A stretch of 64,000 bases of DNA from Paramacrobiotus metropolitanus (Eukaryota; Tardigrada; Eutardigrada; Parachela; Macrobiotidae), in contig NW_026570411.1 in assembly GCF_019649055.1 (NCBI RefSeq), positions 124,001 through 188,000 on the forward strand, written 5' to 3'. The notes beneath the pieces were generated by a model, which was given only the letters and a program-made list of their open reading frames with translations, was not told the DNA's origin and ran no database searches. Numbering within the stretch: position 1 is the stretch's first letter; every line of letters starts with the position of its first letter. Shown piece by piece: positions 10,823 to 21,835 of the stretch. A program made the translations under genes and the position numbers.

Positions 10823-11722
10823 AAGGCGAGGTAATTGTTTTGCCTTCATTTTCAGAGGAGTTACAATAGCTACAGTTTCCCAGGTAGAAAAAAATGCTCT
10901 TTAAAATGGATGTTTTTTCGAAAGTCGAAGATCCAAATAAAAGCACAACTGTGTAAAAGATCAAAAGGTACCGTGGGTCTAAAACGACGCTCGGGTCCAG
11001 CAGTACGTTCGATTCACTTAACTGCCATCTCCTCTCAAACCGAACTGCAAACAACCGCACGCGGGCTGCGTGTCTGCGTTGCGCTGCTACCGCGCGCAGA
11101 CTGCGATTTGATGAACGCTTTATGCAGCCTGCAGGTAGCGTGGTGGTATGTTTACTTTTCTGCGCCGATGCAGAGGACCATTTTCGAAAAACAAAAACCC
11201 ATATTTACTAGAATTAAAGTTCGGACAGTTCTACGCGCCTTATAATCCATTGCCGCAATGGAATTGGCTGTTCTTGGTACCTTTGGAAAGACAAAATTAT
11301 TTTACATACTGGGTTTTTTTGGTTTTGGAATTGAGCCATTCGAATTCCAACGATCAGTGGTTTTCTCAGTTAGGGGAATTAGTTTAATGTTTAAAAATTT
11401 ATATCTTTACTGTTTTTTACACAAGACTTTTTCAAAATAAATCCAATATGTAAAATAATTATACGTTATATTTAGAAACAGCAAACTTGAAGTTGCCCCA
11501 TTGGGTGCTTCAGCGCAGTTTTTTTGGGGCACATACAACATAAAATTCTATATCCCGTTTGCACTTTTAGGCTTCATTTTAAAAACTTATATGTTAAAAA
11601 GTGCAATTTATAAGATTTATAATGAATCTTTGCACTTCGAGAACAGACGAACCAAAGGCGCACAACAAATTTTCAAAGTTGTCAATAAAATTGGCATGCT
11701 GCAAACAATTACATCCCGTTAA
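10823..11722 (+). repeat. 0.9-kb dispersed repeat, copy 1
   Basis: Almost the whole segment is found again, reversed, at 28841-29737. Shared words include AAACGACGCTCGGGTCCAGC and CATATTTACTAGAATTAAAG. Both ends carry GTAATTGTTT facing inward, a possible 10-bp terminal inverted repeat. The two copies differ by small indels that change every reading frame, so it is non-coding at present. Likely a non-autonomous transposon, alternatively a segmental duplication. Confidence 0.8.
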
Positions 11723-12139
11723 CTATTCTTAGTACGATTACTGTCCTTACGTTTCCTATACTTAAGAACCCTTTGAAAAATTTTCTAACCAGAACGTTTT
11801 AAAAAAAAATCAAAAATCAGGATGATTCCCTCTGAAAAATATGAATTTTTTTAAGACCAAGCTCGACTTACTCTGACCACGCGTTGACGAATCCATAAAA
11901 AACAAAATTAATTACGTTTTGGACGGTAAGATTGTATGAATACAAAGATAAGCTTTCCTGCTAAACTCTTGTACACTGTACGACCTTTTGCCGAAAAATG
12001 TGTGTCGATGACTTAGTGTTCGCTTCCATACGTTGGTTGTTGAGTCTTCTCAAGTTATTAGGCTTTTCTTTAGGTTTCTTAGGGTTCTTAGGATTCTTAC
12101 ATTTTCTGGGTATTTGAAGTCAACCAAATGTCGTCAGCC
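11723..12139. other. AT-rich spacer
   Basis: No gene seen. Around 12060-12100 a TTCTTAGG-type simple repeat occurs, as also near 16640-16680. Confidence 0.4.
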
Positions 12140-12285
12140 AATTGTCGGTATGCAGCAAACCGTCGTTCAGCATTTTGTACAGTAGTTTCAACCAACGGCC
12201 GGGTCAACATTTTGTCCATCAGCAGCAAATCGTCAGCTAGTTGTCGATCAGCAGGATGCTGATCAGCAAACTGTCGGTGTGACTC
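12140..12285. repeat. CCGAC-rich interspersed repeat, copy 2
   Basis: Words such as GTCGTCAGCCAATTGTCGGT and CAGCAAATCGTCAGC match the style and order of copies near 6.1 and 16.6 kb, here in the opposite orientation to copy 1. Confidence 0.45.
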
Positions 12286-13738
12286 GGCTCGGGAGTTATG
12301 GCTGTTAGAAAATTACAAAATGTTTACAGAGGGTGAGCCACCCACATTGGCACACTTTTGGTAGGAAACTATTTGCGACTTCTGGACTCAAGTCCTGTTA
12401 AATCCGCTGATGCAGTTTTTTCCCTTAGCTCTCTGTGAACGGAAAACAACTAATTTTCCATGAAGATTTTGCGCACACGTGACATAAAGTGACCACAAGT
12501 GTCCTCGACTGGCGAAAAAACGCAGACAAAACGTTTCACTTTGTATTTTTGTTTTTAAATTATTATTAAATGAAGCAAGAACTTTTTTGGTCTTATTTAG
12601 TTTCTAAATTTAGAAGATTTTAAGGGCTATATGAAAAAGTATAAAGTTGTGTGAAAACCTTTTTCAGGATCTCGAGGGAAAAAAACAAAAGTATCAAAAA
12701 ATTGGGGATTTACACTTTCAATGAAGCGGTTGGCTTTTGCAGGGGTAAAGTCGTGGCAAAAAATCCGCCGATGCCGATTTCGCTTTGATATAAACAAATA
12801 TTTATTTAGACAGGCTTGTAGAAGATATTCTATGAAAGTGAGGACGAATGGACAATTTATTAGAGAATGGCAGATGTTTTCCGGACTTCCGGTTAGTTTT
12901 GGGAGCCGACGTCCAGGAAAACTCAACCATGGCTTTGATCAAAACCGAATTACACTTGTCTTAAAGAGCATTGATTCTTTAACCTTTTAATGCATTTCGT
13001 ATGTACTGATCGGTAAAGGGGGATTTTTAGGAATTTGTTTTGCGAAAGGCATTCCAGTTTTGAAACGCACTGTTTTACTACCCCGCTCCAGGTTTTTCTT
13101 CCTGGATTTTGAAAGACATCCTTTACTAAGCTCAGATAAATTTATCAAGCACAAAATACCCCAGGCTATCGGGTAATGTTTTTGAAAAAGTTGTTGTAGA
13201 CGAAAGGAAGTTTTAAAAAATCAGTTTATGCAGTGTGCCAATGTGGGTGGCTCACCCTCTGTACAAACGTTTAGGTGTACCAAAAGTCTCATTAACCTAT
13301 CTCCCTCAAATTTTGCACGTAAATGCACAGGAACATGAAGATTGTCTTTGCACCGATCCAGACTTCCAATAAGTGTTTTCAAATTTTAAAATTTTCGAAA
13401 CCCATTTTAAAATTTGAAAAACATGCTAGGACAGTGGATCGGTATAAAAACGTTCTTCGTGGTTATGTGCATTTACGTGCAAAATCTGAGAAAGATCGGT
13501 CCATAATGAGACTTTTGGTACATCTGAATGCAGTTAAACTTTTTGGAATTTTCTAACAGCCATAACTCCCGAAGCGGATGTTACGCGCACAAAAGGTTTT
13601 CTCGCCAGTGTATACAAATCTTCTGGCTACAGAATGTCATAAACCCAATAACTAAAAAGTGTTTAGGAGTGCGCGAAAGCAAAAGTTTTTGTGCACGTAC
13701 ACGAATTTGGTACCATCTACCGGGCCACTTCCCTTTAT
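12286..13738. repeat. Foldback element FB2, split by a nested insertion
   Basis: The right part (13264-13738) ends in ACCGGGCCACTTCCCTTTA and carries the family words GTACCAAAAGTCTCATTA and GTGTTTAGGAGTGCGCG. A short left-arm piece (GGGAGTTATGGCTGTTAGAA, about 12291-12328) is the reverse complement of CTAACAGCCATAACTCCC at 13553-13570. Between them sits the TIR element 12329-13263. The outer left arm is lost at the junction with the CCGAC repeat. Confidence 0.75.
12329..13263. mobile_element. Non-autonomous TIR transposon with TA target duplication
   Basis: The left end CAGAGGGTGAGCCACCCACA (continuing TTGGCACAC) is repeated in reverse complement at the right end, ending CCCTCTG at about 13262. 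TA flanks both ends, the signature of Tc1/mariner-type insertion. It is about 935 bp long and interrupts a foldback element. The interior frames (for example 12721-12990) show no transposase motif, so it would need a transposase from elsewhere. Confidence 0.75.
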
Positions 13739-13771
13739 AATTAAAAGTATTTAACCTGGTTCACCGCTTAG

Positions 13772-14610
13772 TGGACGACATGGTGGCGGAGGCGATGCTG
13801 CACCACCGCCAGGACGACCGCATCGTCCTGCACGGACTGGCGCCGAGTGACATCGTGACGGACAGCGTGGTGCTCCGCCCGCGCCTCGGGGAGGACGCAG
13901 CGTTTAACTGCAGCGTGCCGGCCGATGCCGACTGGCGCGACGTCTCCTGGCGGCACCAGGACTGGACCGTCTTCGAAGCCGGTGCGCCGTTTCCCTTGCC
14001 GGAAGAGGACACCACGGGACAGAAGTACGCCTTCCGCCGCGTCAACCACACCCTCTTCCTCGTCGTCCGCAACGTGACGCTGGGCTCGAGCGGCTCCGTC
14101 CTGTGCGTCCTGTACCCCTTCTCGAGCCGGCAGCGCATTCTACAGCGCTTCCTGCTGCTGCCTGACATCACGCGCCGCACCGACGTCTTCGCGGCGCCCG
14201 ACGCTCCGCATGTGACCGCCACCGAGGGCGAGGCCGTCACGCTGCAGTGCAGTATCCGGCTGCCCGTACCGGAGAAGATCCTCTGGTATTTGCCCGAGCA
14301 TTTGATGTGGGTGCATCATGGCCGCATCGTCCAGGGTCCCGCGGAGGCGCCGTACGGCCTCCCGCAGCCCACCGGCGAAGGACCGCGTGCCGTGGAGCCG
14401 TACTATATTATACCGGCCAACAACAGCCCAGGAATCCTGCTGCCCTCCCGACTGTTGTTGCGGGCCGTCGCCCTGACTGACGCAGGGTGTGTGCAGTGCT
14501 TGTTCCGGCCGCACCAGCACATCCACGAGTGGATCGTCAGCACGACGACGCTGCGGGTTCTTCCCAAGAATACCACACAGCATCCGGCCGGTGGAGTCAC
14601 ATGCAGCTGA
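13772..14610 (+). CDS. Ig-domain protein gene 1, exon 2 (two Ig folds)
   Basis: The exon opens after CTTAG at 13771 and ends at TGA 14608-14610. With exon 1 it makes a 322-residue secreted protein. Ig fold 1 has Cys90 (EDAAFNCSV), Trp103 (VSWRHQDW) and Cys155 (SGSVLCVLY). Ig fold 2 has Cys203 (VTLQCSI), Trp223 (LMWVHHGRI) and Cys286 (DAGCVQCLF). The usual DxGxYxC is altered in both. N-glycosylation sequons (NCS, NHT, NVT) lie on fold 1. No transmembrane segment or GPI-like tail follows, so the product should be secreted or held by a partner. The paralogue at 32.4 kb shares RPRLGEDAxFxC, RTVFEAG-like and F(R)PHxxxHEW motifs. The exon is far more GC-rich than its surroundings. Function unknown; a recognition or adhesion role is inference from the fold. 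Confidence 0.8.
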
Positions 14611-15420
14611 TGAGGACGTGCGGTGTCGGCTTTGCTGGCGGAACTGATCAGTCTGGTGTCCTCTTTATAGACTTCGTTGTTTTTGCAGCGGCAGAAAGCA
14701 GTAAATTTATGTTACGCTAACAAGTTTTGCTGCGGTAGATAAAAATTCATTCTAAGTTACTGGCACCAGCAGTTAACTAATAAATTCATGATGCATTCGT
14801 ATTCCTGCTACGTTTCGGTCATGCAGTGCCCACCAGAAGCGAGTGCACTTTCCTAGTTATTATTCTTGCAATCGTAATGTCGCTTCCTACAGAGCAATTT
14901 CAGTAGTTTATAGTTTATAGTTTCATCTCGGTAGCAGGTAACCCATTAAACCTGCTGTGTTTTGCATACACAGCATGGGAATTTAAACCTGGCCGAACAC
15001 AACACCCGCTCATTACCAAACTCCGCTACAGAAGGCATATGATAAAACACAGCTCCGCAGACTAAACGCTATAGACAACAAGATCCGTATCGTTCGGCCG
15101 TATCCGTAGTTGAATGAGGAATGGAGCGCGGGTGCTTTATCCTGATGCGACGAGCGAGTTGAACCATGGAGGATCCGTTTAAGCCCAGGCGTCGAAGAAA
15201 CGTACACGCCACTCGGTACGGTCAGCGCTGATGCCGACTAACCACGTCGCACGCAGCCTTGCGGGCCATGCACTCGCAGCCTGAACTCAGAGTGGTCACC
15301 CATCCAAAATCCAAACCGCGCTCGATGTAGGCTATCTTTCAAAATCCGAAGATCCATCCATTTAGCTACACGGAGTAGTCAATTATAGAAACTGTTAACC
15401 AGAAAGGAGCTTGTCATCAG
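14611..15420. other. Downstream region of Ig gene 1
   Basis: No supported coding frame. TAATAAATTCATG near 14780 could serve for polyadenylation. Confidence 0.35.
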
Positions 15421-15429
15421 AGCGAATCT

Positions 15430-15610
15430 TGCCAAATGAATCGAGAACCAGCATAAGAAAACATAAGAACGCATAAGAACGCGTAAGCAAGCGTGATAGA
15501 CCAGAAGAAAGCTAAGAAAACATAAGAAAACATGAGAATGCCCAAAACACGTGATAAAACGTAAGGAAATACAAGAAAACAAAACCAGAGAGCACAAGAA
15601 AACGGATAGC
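15430..15610. repeat. Degenerate AAGAAAACATAAG minisatellite
   Basis: Units of roughly 10-12 bases (ATAAGAAAAC, ATAAGAACGC, GTAAGCAAGC) recur across the stretch with decay. Non-coding. Confidence 0.55.
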
Positions 15611-16470
15611 GCGAGTTTCATCTCGATGTGACGTCAGGTTCGCCCGGGATTTTGGTTTAAAATTTTGTTTTTGCTAGTGCTACGGCGTTTTTTTTTCGAA
15701 TTTTTTAAAACCATACGAGCAACGGATAGTCGACATCAAAATCTATTTTAAGGCGACATATCGTCCTAACCGGATGAATACTGAATATTTTCACCGGGGT
15801 CGAAGCTAAAAATTAATTCCCTCATTATTTAGTTAATAACCCTACAAAACATCATAAAAAATTATCAGATGATAGCACAACATCTTGGTGGCATACTGAT
15901 ACGGCAATAAGTAGTTAAATTGATCGTATATTTACCACCGCGTGCACACAAAAAATTAGCGCAAGAGGACCATCTGTTGGGTACCTCTCGCCTTAACTTG
16001 AAAGGAGACAACGCTTCGCAGCAAAGGACCATAAACACAAATTATTATTATACGTATTACCGTACAACATCGTCACCTAAACTGCTCGGACGGTCAGGCG
16101 CCCACGGATGGACTAATTGCCACTGCAATCAGGAAGCACGTAAAGCAACGACAGTGTGGCAGTGAAAACTAACTTTTTATTTTGATGAGAGTGTTCTTCG
16201 CGTTACGTGTCGGAGTTTATGATTGTGACAACTGTGCGGAAAACAATTTGAGAAGGATATCGCTAGGTACCATCGAGCGTCGTAGTGGGTAAGCTATTCG
16301 GTTTACATGCGGTCTTTGGCTGATGACAGTTACCGGTGCGACACCAGCGTCGATAGGGGACTTACTTATGCTCATTGTGACTGAACAGACAACGGCTGGG
16401 GAAAACAACCTCTAAACATCGCAAAAGGAACAAAAAGACACCAAACTGCGCGGAATTAGAGAGTGATACG
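15611..16470. other. Intergenic stretch without recognisable features
   Basis: I see only chance frames (15920-16165 plus, 16217-16408 minus). Confidence 0.35.
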
Positions 16471-16479
16471 CCAGTTCGC

Positions 16480-16765
16480 CGATCTACAATTCGCTGGCCG
16501 CCAAATTGTTGACCGGACAAGTCGGTTTTCCGCTGAATTTTGTTAACCGACGTTTTGCCGAACCGCTTTTCTTGACCGACAACTTGCTTTCCGGTTCGAT
16601 ACGTGGGTTTTCAGTTTTCTTAACTTGTTATTCTTTCTGGTATGTTTCTTAGGGTTCTTAGCTTTCTTAGGTTTCTCAAGTCAGCGAAAAGTCGCCAGCA
16701 AGTCGTCGGTCAGCAGAATTGTGGTTAGTGAATGGTCGGTGTGCCAAAATTACAGTGCTACAGCG
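16480..16765. repeat. CCGAC-rich interspersed repeat, copy 3
   Basis: GACCGGACAAGTCGG, TTGACCGACAACTTGC and then TTCTTAGGGTTCTTAG and CAAGTCGTCGGTCAGCAG mirror the order of words at about 12050-12290, so this copy and copy 2 belong to one composite family. Confidence 0.5.
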
Positions 16766-16769
16766 CCGA

Positions 16770-17234
16770 ATCCGGTGAGCACACTTGTGCAGAGCAATTG
16801 CCGGCTGATCGCTGGGCCTTGCGCTTACCTCAGGCTACATTAGGCTAACATTACGGCTATGATAAAGGGACGTGGAACACTGTAACCGTTAAAACACTAA
16901 CACTACACAATCACTAACACTAACCGTTAATACACTAATTAGACATGATTTACAAACTTTAATACAGGCGCCTGTGCGAGTGCGCATCGCGCCGTACATA
17001 GATTCGTAATTTAATCAATTCCATCAAAGAGTCTTCTTGGCGCTGCATGACTGCTGCGGCAATCATGGCTGCGTCGGGAGATGTTATGGGCGAAAAAAGC
17101 TGAACAGAAACAATCAAGTGGTCCATTGCTACCGCTACTTACTGTACTCAACAGAAAAGCGGCAATCCAACAGCACTTTCTGAGAGATCGTAGCGCCGAC
17201 TCAAAGCACTGTGGTAGCAGCATGTAGTGACAGC
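16770..17234. other. Intergenic stretch without recognisable features
   Basis: A short run of CACTAACACTAACC-like words near 16890-16935; nothing else seen. Confidence 0.35.
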
Positions 17235-17740
17235 TGCTGAGTCACCTCGTGCATTTTCGTCCATCTCCCGGTGCGGCCGGAACTAGACCCTGGAATCCAG
17301 CATCGGCCCGCGTGATGGCCCACTTGTCACACGTGCAGCGAAACAGCTGGCCAGGACTGTTGAGTGGTGGAAACGGTTGGACGGTGCGGGGCTTGGTAGG
17401 ACATTAATGCCCGTACGGCGCCTCCGGGGGAGCTTTAATAATGAACCTCTTGTGGCGCCACATGGTGTGAATGTCAGTATTAAGGATGATATTGACAATC
17501 ATATCATGTGGCCACACGGGAAGGGTCCGTCGCCGCAAAGACTTCGGAGGTGCGCGTGATGAGCGGCAGCAGCAGGAAATAGGAACCGCTGCAGGACGCG
17601 AGCATGGCTGATGTAGGCCGGGTAAGAAGGGCTCTGACGACTGAGACACATCTGACACATGCCGGCGCCGCCGGAGCGTAATGACACCCTGTGTATGGTT
17701 AACCGGAGGTTATCGATTTGCCATTTGGGTACCCAACTCA
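17235..17740 (-). pseudogene. Decayed third copy of the Ig-domain gene
   Basis: Read on the minus strand, three frames carry pieces of the Ig protein in the right order. QIDNLRLTIHRVSLRSGG then MCQMCL matches the end of fold 1. ARVLQRFLFPAAAAHHA matches RILQRFLLLPDITRRT of gene 1. HTMWRHKRFIIKAPPEAPYG matches LMWVHHGRIVQGPAEAPYG. Finally the bases GTTCCGGCCGCACC (about 17272-17285, reversed) equal the 'FRPHQ' codons of gene 1. Frameshifts separate the pieces and no exon 1 or fold-1 N-terminus is found. A relic of an inverted duplicate. Confidence 0.8.
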
Positions 17741-19750
17741 TGGATTACCTCTGTATCCTGGTTGTCATGATGTGTATCAGTGTATGTATGCTGGTTAATC
17801 CTACATATGCAATACGCATTCATCATGAATGCGTACGCAATAGTGCATATATAAGCTCTGCGTAGCGCTCTCCAGAGTTATCTTTAAAACTCGCTACTAG
17901 CATCTATTGATTAAAGTACCGGCAGTACATATGTCCGTGTTGTACGTGCAAAATTTTTAAAAGATTCATCAGATTATTATTTTTTCGTAAATTTTATTTT
18001 TTATATTTTTAAATAAAATATCCTTCAAATATACATTGAAATTCAAATAAACCTTCCAAAGCAATTTTAAATTTAAAAATATAATATTAATATCAGTTTG
18101 CCTTAAGCATTATCAACGGTCCTGAAAATGACAACAATTTCGAATATCCGGATTGCAAAATTTGTACAGATACAGATGAACGAATGAACGATAATATTAT
18201 TAATTGCCGGTAGGTGGTATCTGACTTTACTTCGGTCTTTAAAAAATCGGAAATTGAAACGTTCTTCTGAATTTATTGGGTAACTTACATAAACCATGTA
18301 TCTGTATTTCAAGATTTTTTTTAATTACCAGGGTATACTGAGAAATTTGGAAGTGATCATGATATTAAGAACAAGATAATTTCGGAAGATAATCTGCGGT
18401 TGATTTCCACAGCCGATAATTCGATAATTAATAAAAACATTCTGTAATTGCGTTGGAATTCTGCAGATGATTTGGAACCAGCCGGTGAAATAAAGATTCT
18501 GAGTTAAAAGTTTATAGAATAAATAATGACGTGCTCGAAAATTAGTAATTTCATAACTGAATTTCGCAACTGACCTGAAAAAAAAGCTGCAAAATCGGTT
18601 AAATTTAAAAATTACAGATACATACATTTATCTTTTCAAAAGAACTTAGATGATAATTTGAAAAGTAACTGGAAATAAATATTTAAAAAGAGGATAATTT
18701 AAAAACCAACTGAGAAATTATTCTGGACGTTTGGGGGCCAATTTAAAAATCAGAATGCAACAATTTGAAAATTTCAAATTTTGGTAATCACTTTCGGCCT
18801 CTGAGATTTAGTTTTAATAATTTAAAACGTAATTCCAGAAGTAAGTCCAAAATACACAGGTTCAAGGTTAGCTTTTGAATGGGAAAATAAACCGTCGAAA
18901 GTTACATAACATCGAGATAGAAAATTTAAAAATTTAAAAATTGTATATAAAAATTTAAGAATTTAAAAATTATTTTAATTAAAGAAATTACGAAATAAAA
19001 GCTATTTTATAATTAGGAAATACGTTTATTTAGGAAATGGGGAAATTCGTAAATTTAATTAAAAATTCAGAATTTATTAAAAATACACAAGAAAATTTGA
19101 AATTCAGTTACTATTTAATAACTTTATTTGAAAATTAAAAAAAGGAAATGGAGCCACATAGGAAATCCAGAAAATAATAGAAAATATTTAGGAGAATTGG
19201 AAACGAGTTAATGAAAGATTTGCTGATTGTTGTTTAATTAGCTGCCTTATCATATTAATTGGAAAGGATTTTTATTCAGATGTTGTTTACGTAGGCTTCG
19301 TCCGGTACTCGTATTAACCGTGCAGCTAAAATCACAGTATGCATAAAAATATTTCCGAACTAAAGTACAGAAAAAGTTTAGCTGTAATAAAGAAATTACG
19401 TTCGGATTTAAAGGTTATATTCTAAAATAATTCAATAATTTTGAAAATAAACTTGGAACATTAGAAAGTACGTAATTTTTAGTCAACCGTGGCTTCCTGC
19501 TGTCAACGCTGTTCAGACTAATCCGACGACAAAATTCATGTCAGTATCAAAATTCATGTAGTACGTAAAAAAATAACTGCATCCCCGCACACTGGCTTTA
19601 AGAGCCCGATACGACCATAAGTTAAATAAATCCGCTTTCGGTTGGCAATTATTTGCCAGAAAAGTAGTGTACGAAGTGGCTGGCTATTTGAAATTTGACT
19701 GCTCTTACAATAAAATACCAAAATAAAAATTGATTTTCATTCTGGTTCAA
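17741..19750. other. Very AT-rich spacer
   Basis: From about 17950 to 19480 the sequence is dominated by AATTTAAAAATTTAAA-like words. No gene seen. Simple sequence of this kind may be a decayed repeat. Confidence 0.5.
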
Positions 19751-19789
19751 ACTACGGAGTACTTACGGCCGGGATCAGGGATCCGGGAT

Positions 19790-19985
19790 GGGATGGCGGA
19801 AATCCCGCCGCCATGCACGGGAACGTAAGCAGCACCGTGTTGCTGACATGTTCCTGCTTACAATCCCATCCATGGCGGACATGTGGAAAGTTGACACTGC
19901 TGGCATGTTGAAAATGACATTTGACTGCGTGGTATGAATGGTTCCTGTACAGGAAACACAGCACGCAGTCAAATGCCATTTTCCA
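19790..19985. repeat. Nested hairpin cluster
   Basis: AAAATGACATTTGACTGCGTG (from about 19911) pairs at 20 of 21 positions with CACGCAGTCAAATGCCATTTT ending near 19983, around an inner GTTCCTGTACAGGAAAC hairpin. Just upstream GATGGCGGAAATCCCGCCGCC and GTAAGCAG/CTGCTTAC also fold. It could be a small foldback element or a structured transcript; nothing identifies it. Confidence 0.6.
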
Positions 19986-20681
19986 TCTACCGCGGTTAGA
20001 AATAACGGGAATAATTGTATCCGAAGAAACTATAGCTACTCAACGGCAAAGAAATAGCGCAACGGACTGGCACGATTATTATTAAAACATTTCTGCGCAT
20101 GAACGCGCTGTACATTCATGTGACATGCTTTAAAGCTGGTTTGTCGAACCAGTCTATATGTAGTGCAACAGATTAGACCCCGCTTTACCGGAAATAACAA
20201 CACGCACGCTTCGATCGGCTGCGTAGCGTGTGCGATGCCCGGCCGGGCGACAAGCAGCGGCCGCAACGACCCGGTAAAAGCCTACCCATATCTGCCAGCT
20301 ACAGCCTGCGGAACACGGTTCGCCTGCCGACGGTTAAACTGGCAGTAAACAATCCACGAACTGGGAATTCCATGGCGAGCTGCATTTTTCTGACATAATG
20401 TAAATCCTGTGGGTGACGGGCGCTACAGGTATCGGTCCTGTGCCGTGGCTGTGCGGAATGCGGAATGTATAGACTGCAGCTAGTACGCGCAACTAATATT
20501 ATTGATTTTTAGTCTGTGCCGGTATACGCAGACGGCGGTGCAGTCATTTTGACTTGTCTACAAATAATTACTTATTCGTGCAGTAAAACGCTTCACAGTG
20601 AACTCGGGGGGTGCAGCAATAAAATAAAAAAACAAACAGACAAGCAGTGATGAATCATATAGTAAGAAAAAAGGCAAAAAA

Positions 20682-20765
20682 GGGGACACCCGGGAATTAC
20701 ACCCGGGACCTCCTGTACGAGTACCCGTAGCAGAAATCACATCCCTTAGACTACTTTGCCGCTGT
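20682..20765 (-). ncRNA. tRNA-like Pol III unit with T-run terminator
   Basis: Minus strand: A-box match TAGTCTAAGGG, then a T-arm with five-base stem CCGGG/CCCGG around a seven-base loop TGTAATT (B box GGTGTAATTCC, two mismatches). TTTTTTGCC follows within 15 bases, as in Pol III genes. The 5' acceptor strand does not pair with the 3' side, so it is a decayed tRNA or a tRNA-derived SINE. Confidence 0.4.
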
Positions 20766-21200
20766 TGACTATAGAATGGAAAAAAATTTATTATAATACT
20801 TCACTGTCTGCGGCAACATGGGCCGTACAAGCAAGAGTATGAAGAGCCGGCACAATATGCTGAGCGCATCCAGGCCTGGAATGCCGGCCGGTGTATCGTA
20901 GGCAGTAGGCACGCAATGCTGGCAGCAGACTGGTGCAGTCGTTTAATCAGCCAGCGAGTCCCTTTCGGCCTTCACTTGCCCGGGTGTCCAAGGGCTACAT
21001 TGTAAGTAGTTTCCGGTTATTGTCAAAACGCTATTAGTTATGCTATGTGTATGCAATCGTACTCTTATACCTTTTCAACAACGGTGCCTTAATTTCAGTC
21101 GTTTTTCATGGTATTTTTTTATTATTTTTACGCAAAGACCACGAAGTACTGGATTGCCGTACGACTGCCGTACGGTACCTTCCACTGATCGACCGCGTTA
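20766..21200. other. Intergenic stretch without recognisable features
   Basis: Only short chance frames are present, including 21047-21235 plus. Confidence 0.35.
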
Positions 21201-21266
21201 GCGTTGCCAACATAGATCATATTTCTCGACAGTAGCCACTTCCGGATGCCAGCGACCAGTGCTGTT

Positions 21267-21644
21267 CTACAGCAATGTCTTACCTTTGAAGGGCGTGGCG
21301 TTGCCGGAGACTGCTGGTTTGTTCGTTACGCGCAGCCAATCCACGTCGGCGTTGGTCGGATGCTGCGGGCGGAGCTCCATCCGCAGTTGGTAGACGCGCA
21401 GTCCCACCAGCACCATCAGCACTAGGATGATGAGCGACAGCCGGCTAATGTCCTCCCACGACATACATGTCCCGTCGACAATATCTTCGGCGCCGTCGGG
21501 AACGCTGCAGTCTTCCGGAAACGGCAAACTGAAGTTCATGGCCCGGCTCGATAGCTCTTTACCCAATGCTGCAGTACCAACAAAACGGTTACCGGCAAAT
21601 TGCGTTGAATATGATCGTCGATATGTTAATTCCCTTATGCACAT
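21267..21644 (-). CDS. Family A single-pass membrane protein, copy 1
   Basis: The minus-strand frame carries AALGKELSSRA, an acidic extracellular-type stretch with Cys (PFPEDCSVPDGAEDI), GTCMSWEDISRLS, a helix (LIILVLMVLVGLRVYQL) and a short tail. It is paralogous to 41986-42290: GTCMSWEDI(S/I)RLSLI and GLRVYQL are identical. The conserved part is bounded by an acceptor-like CTGCAG (exon from 21568) and a donor-like CAAAG/GTAAGAC (exon end 21284), so this may be an internal exon. Read through, it ends at a stop just past the donor. An ATG exists at 21644, but it is not conserved in copy 2, leaving the true start uncertain. Membrane topology with the acidic part outside is inference from the positive residues after the helix. 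Function unknown. Confidence 0.65.
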   Translation of the reverse strand: MCIRELTYRRSYSTQFAGNRFVGTAALGKELSSRAMNFSLPFPEDCSVPDGAEDIVDGTCMSWEDISRLSLIILVLMVLVGLRVYQLRMELRPQHPTNADVDWLRVTNKPAVSGNATPFKGKTLL

Positions 21645-21714
21645 TATGTAAACATATAATTATTATAACATACTTTTTCATACGTTTTACAAGAGCAATG
21701 CTGGCATATAAAAA

Positions 21715-21835
21715 ATGTACATGTATATATGACATATATATATGTACGAGTATACATATACATACAATAATGACATATATATATTATATACAGGACATGT
21801 GTATGTTATACATGATATGCATGTATTTATATGTA
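21715..21835. repeat. AT/GTAT-rich microsatellite
   Basis: ACATATATATATGTACGAGT-type simple sequence between the family A exon and its conserved upstream block. The copy near 41.89 kb has a shorter (TA)n at the same place. Confidence 0.6.

Noticed and set aside
13761-14583. Long minus-strand ORFs of 159 and 147 codons
   Set aside because: Antisense shadows of the GC-rich Ig exon.
16625-16843. 72-codon ORF with a Phe/Leu-rich start resembling a signal peptide
   Set aside because: The hydrophobic part is the translation of a TTCTTAGG simple repeat, and it starts at TTG.
17659-17865. Plus-strand ORF with a hydrophobic stretch
   Set aside because: Its first half is antisense to the Ig relic, and the rest has no paralogue among families A-D.
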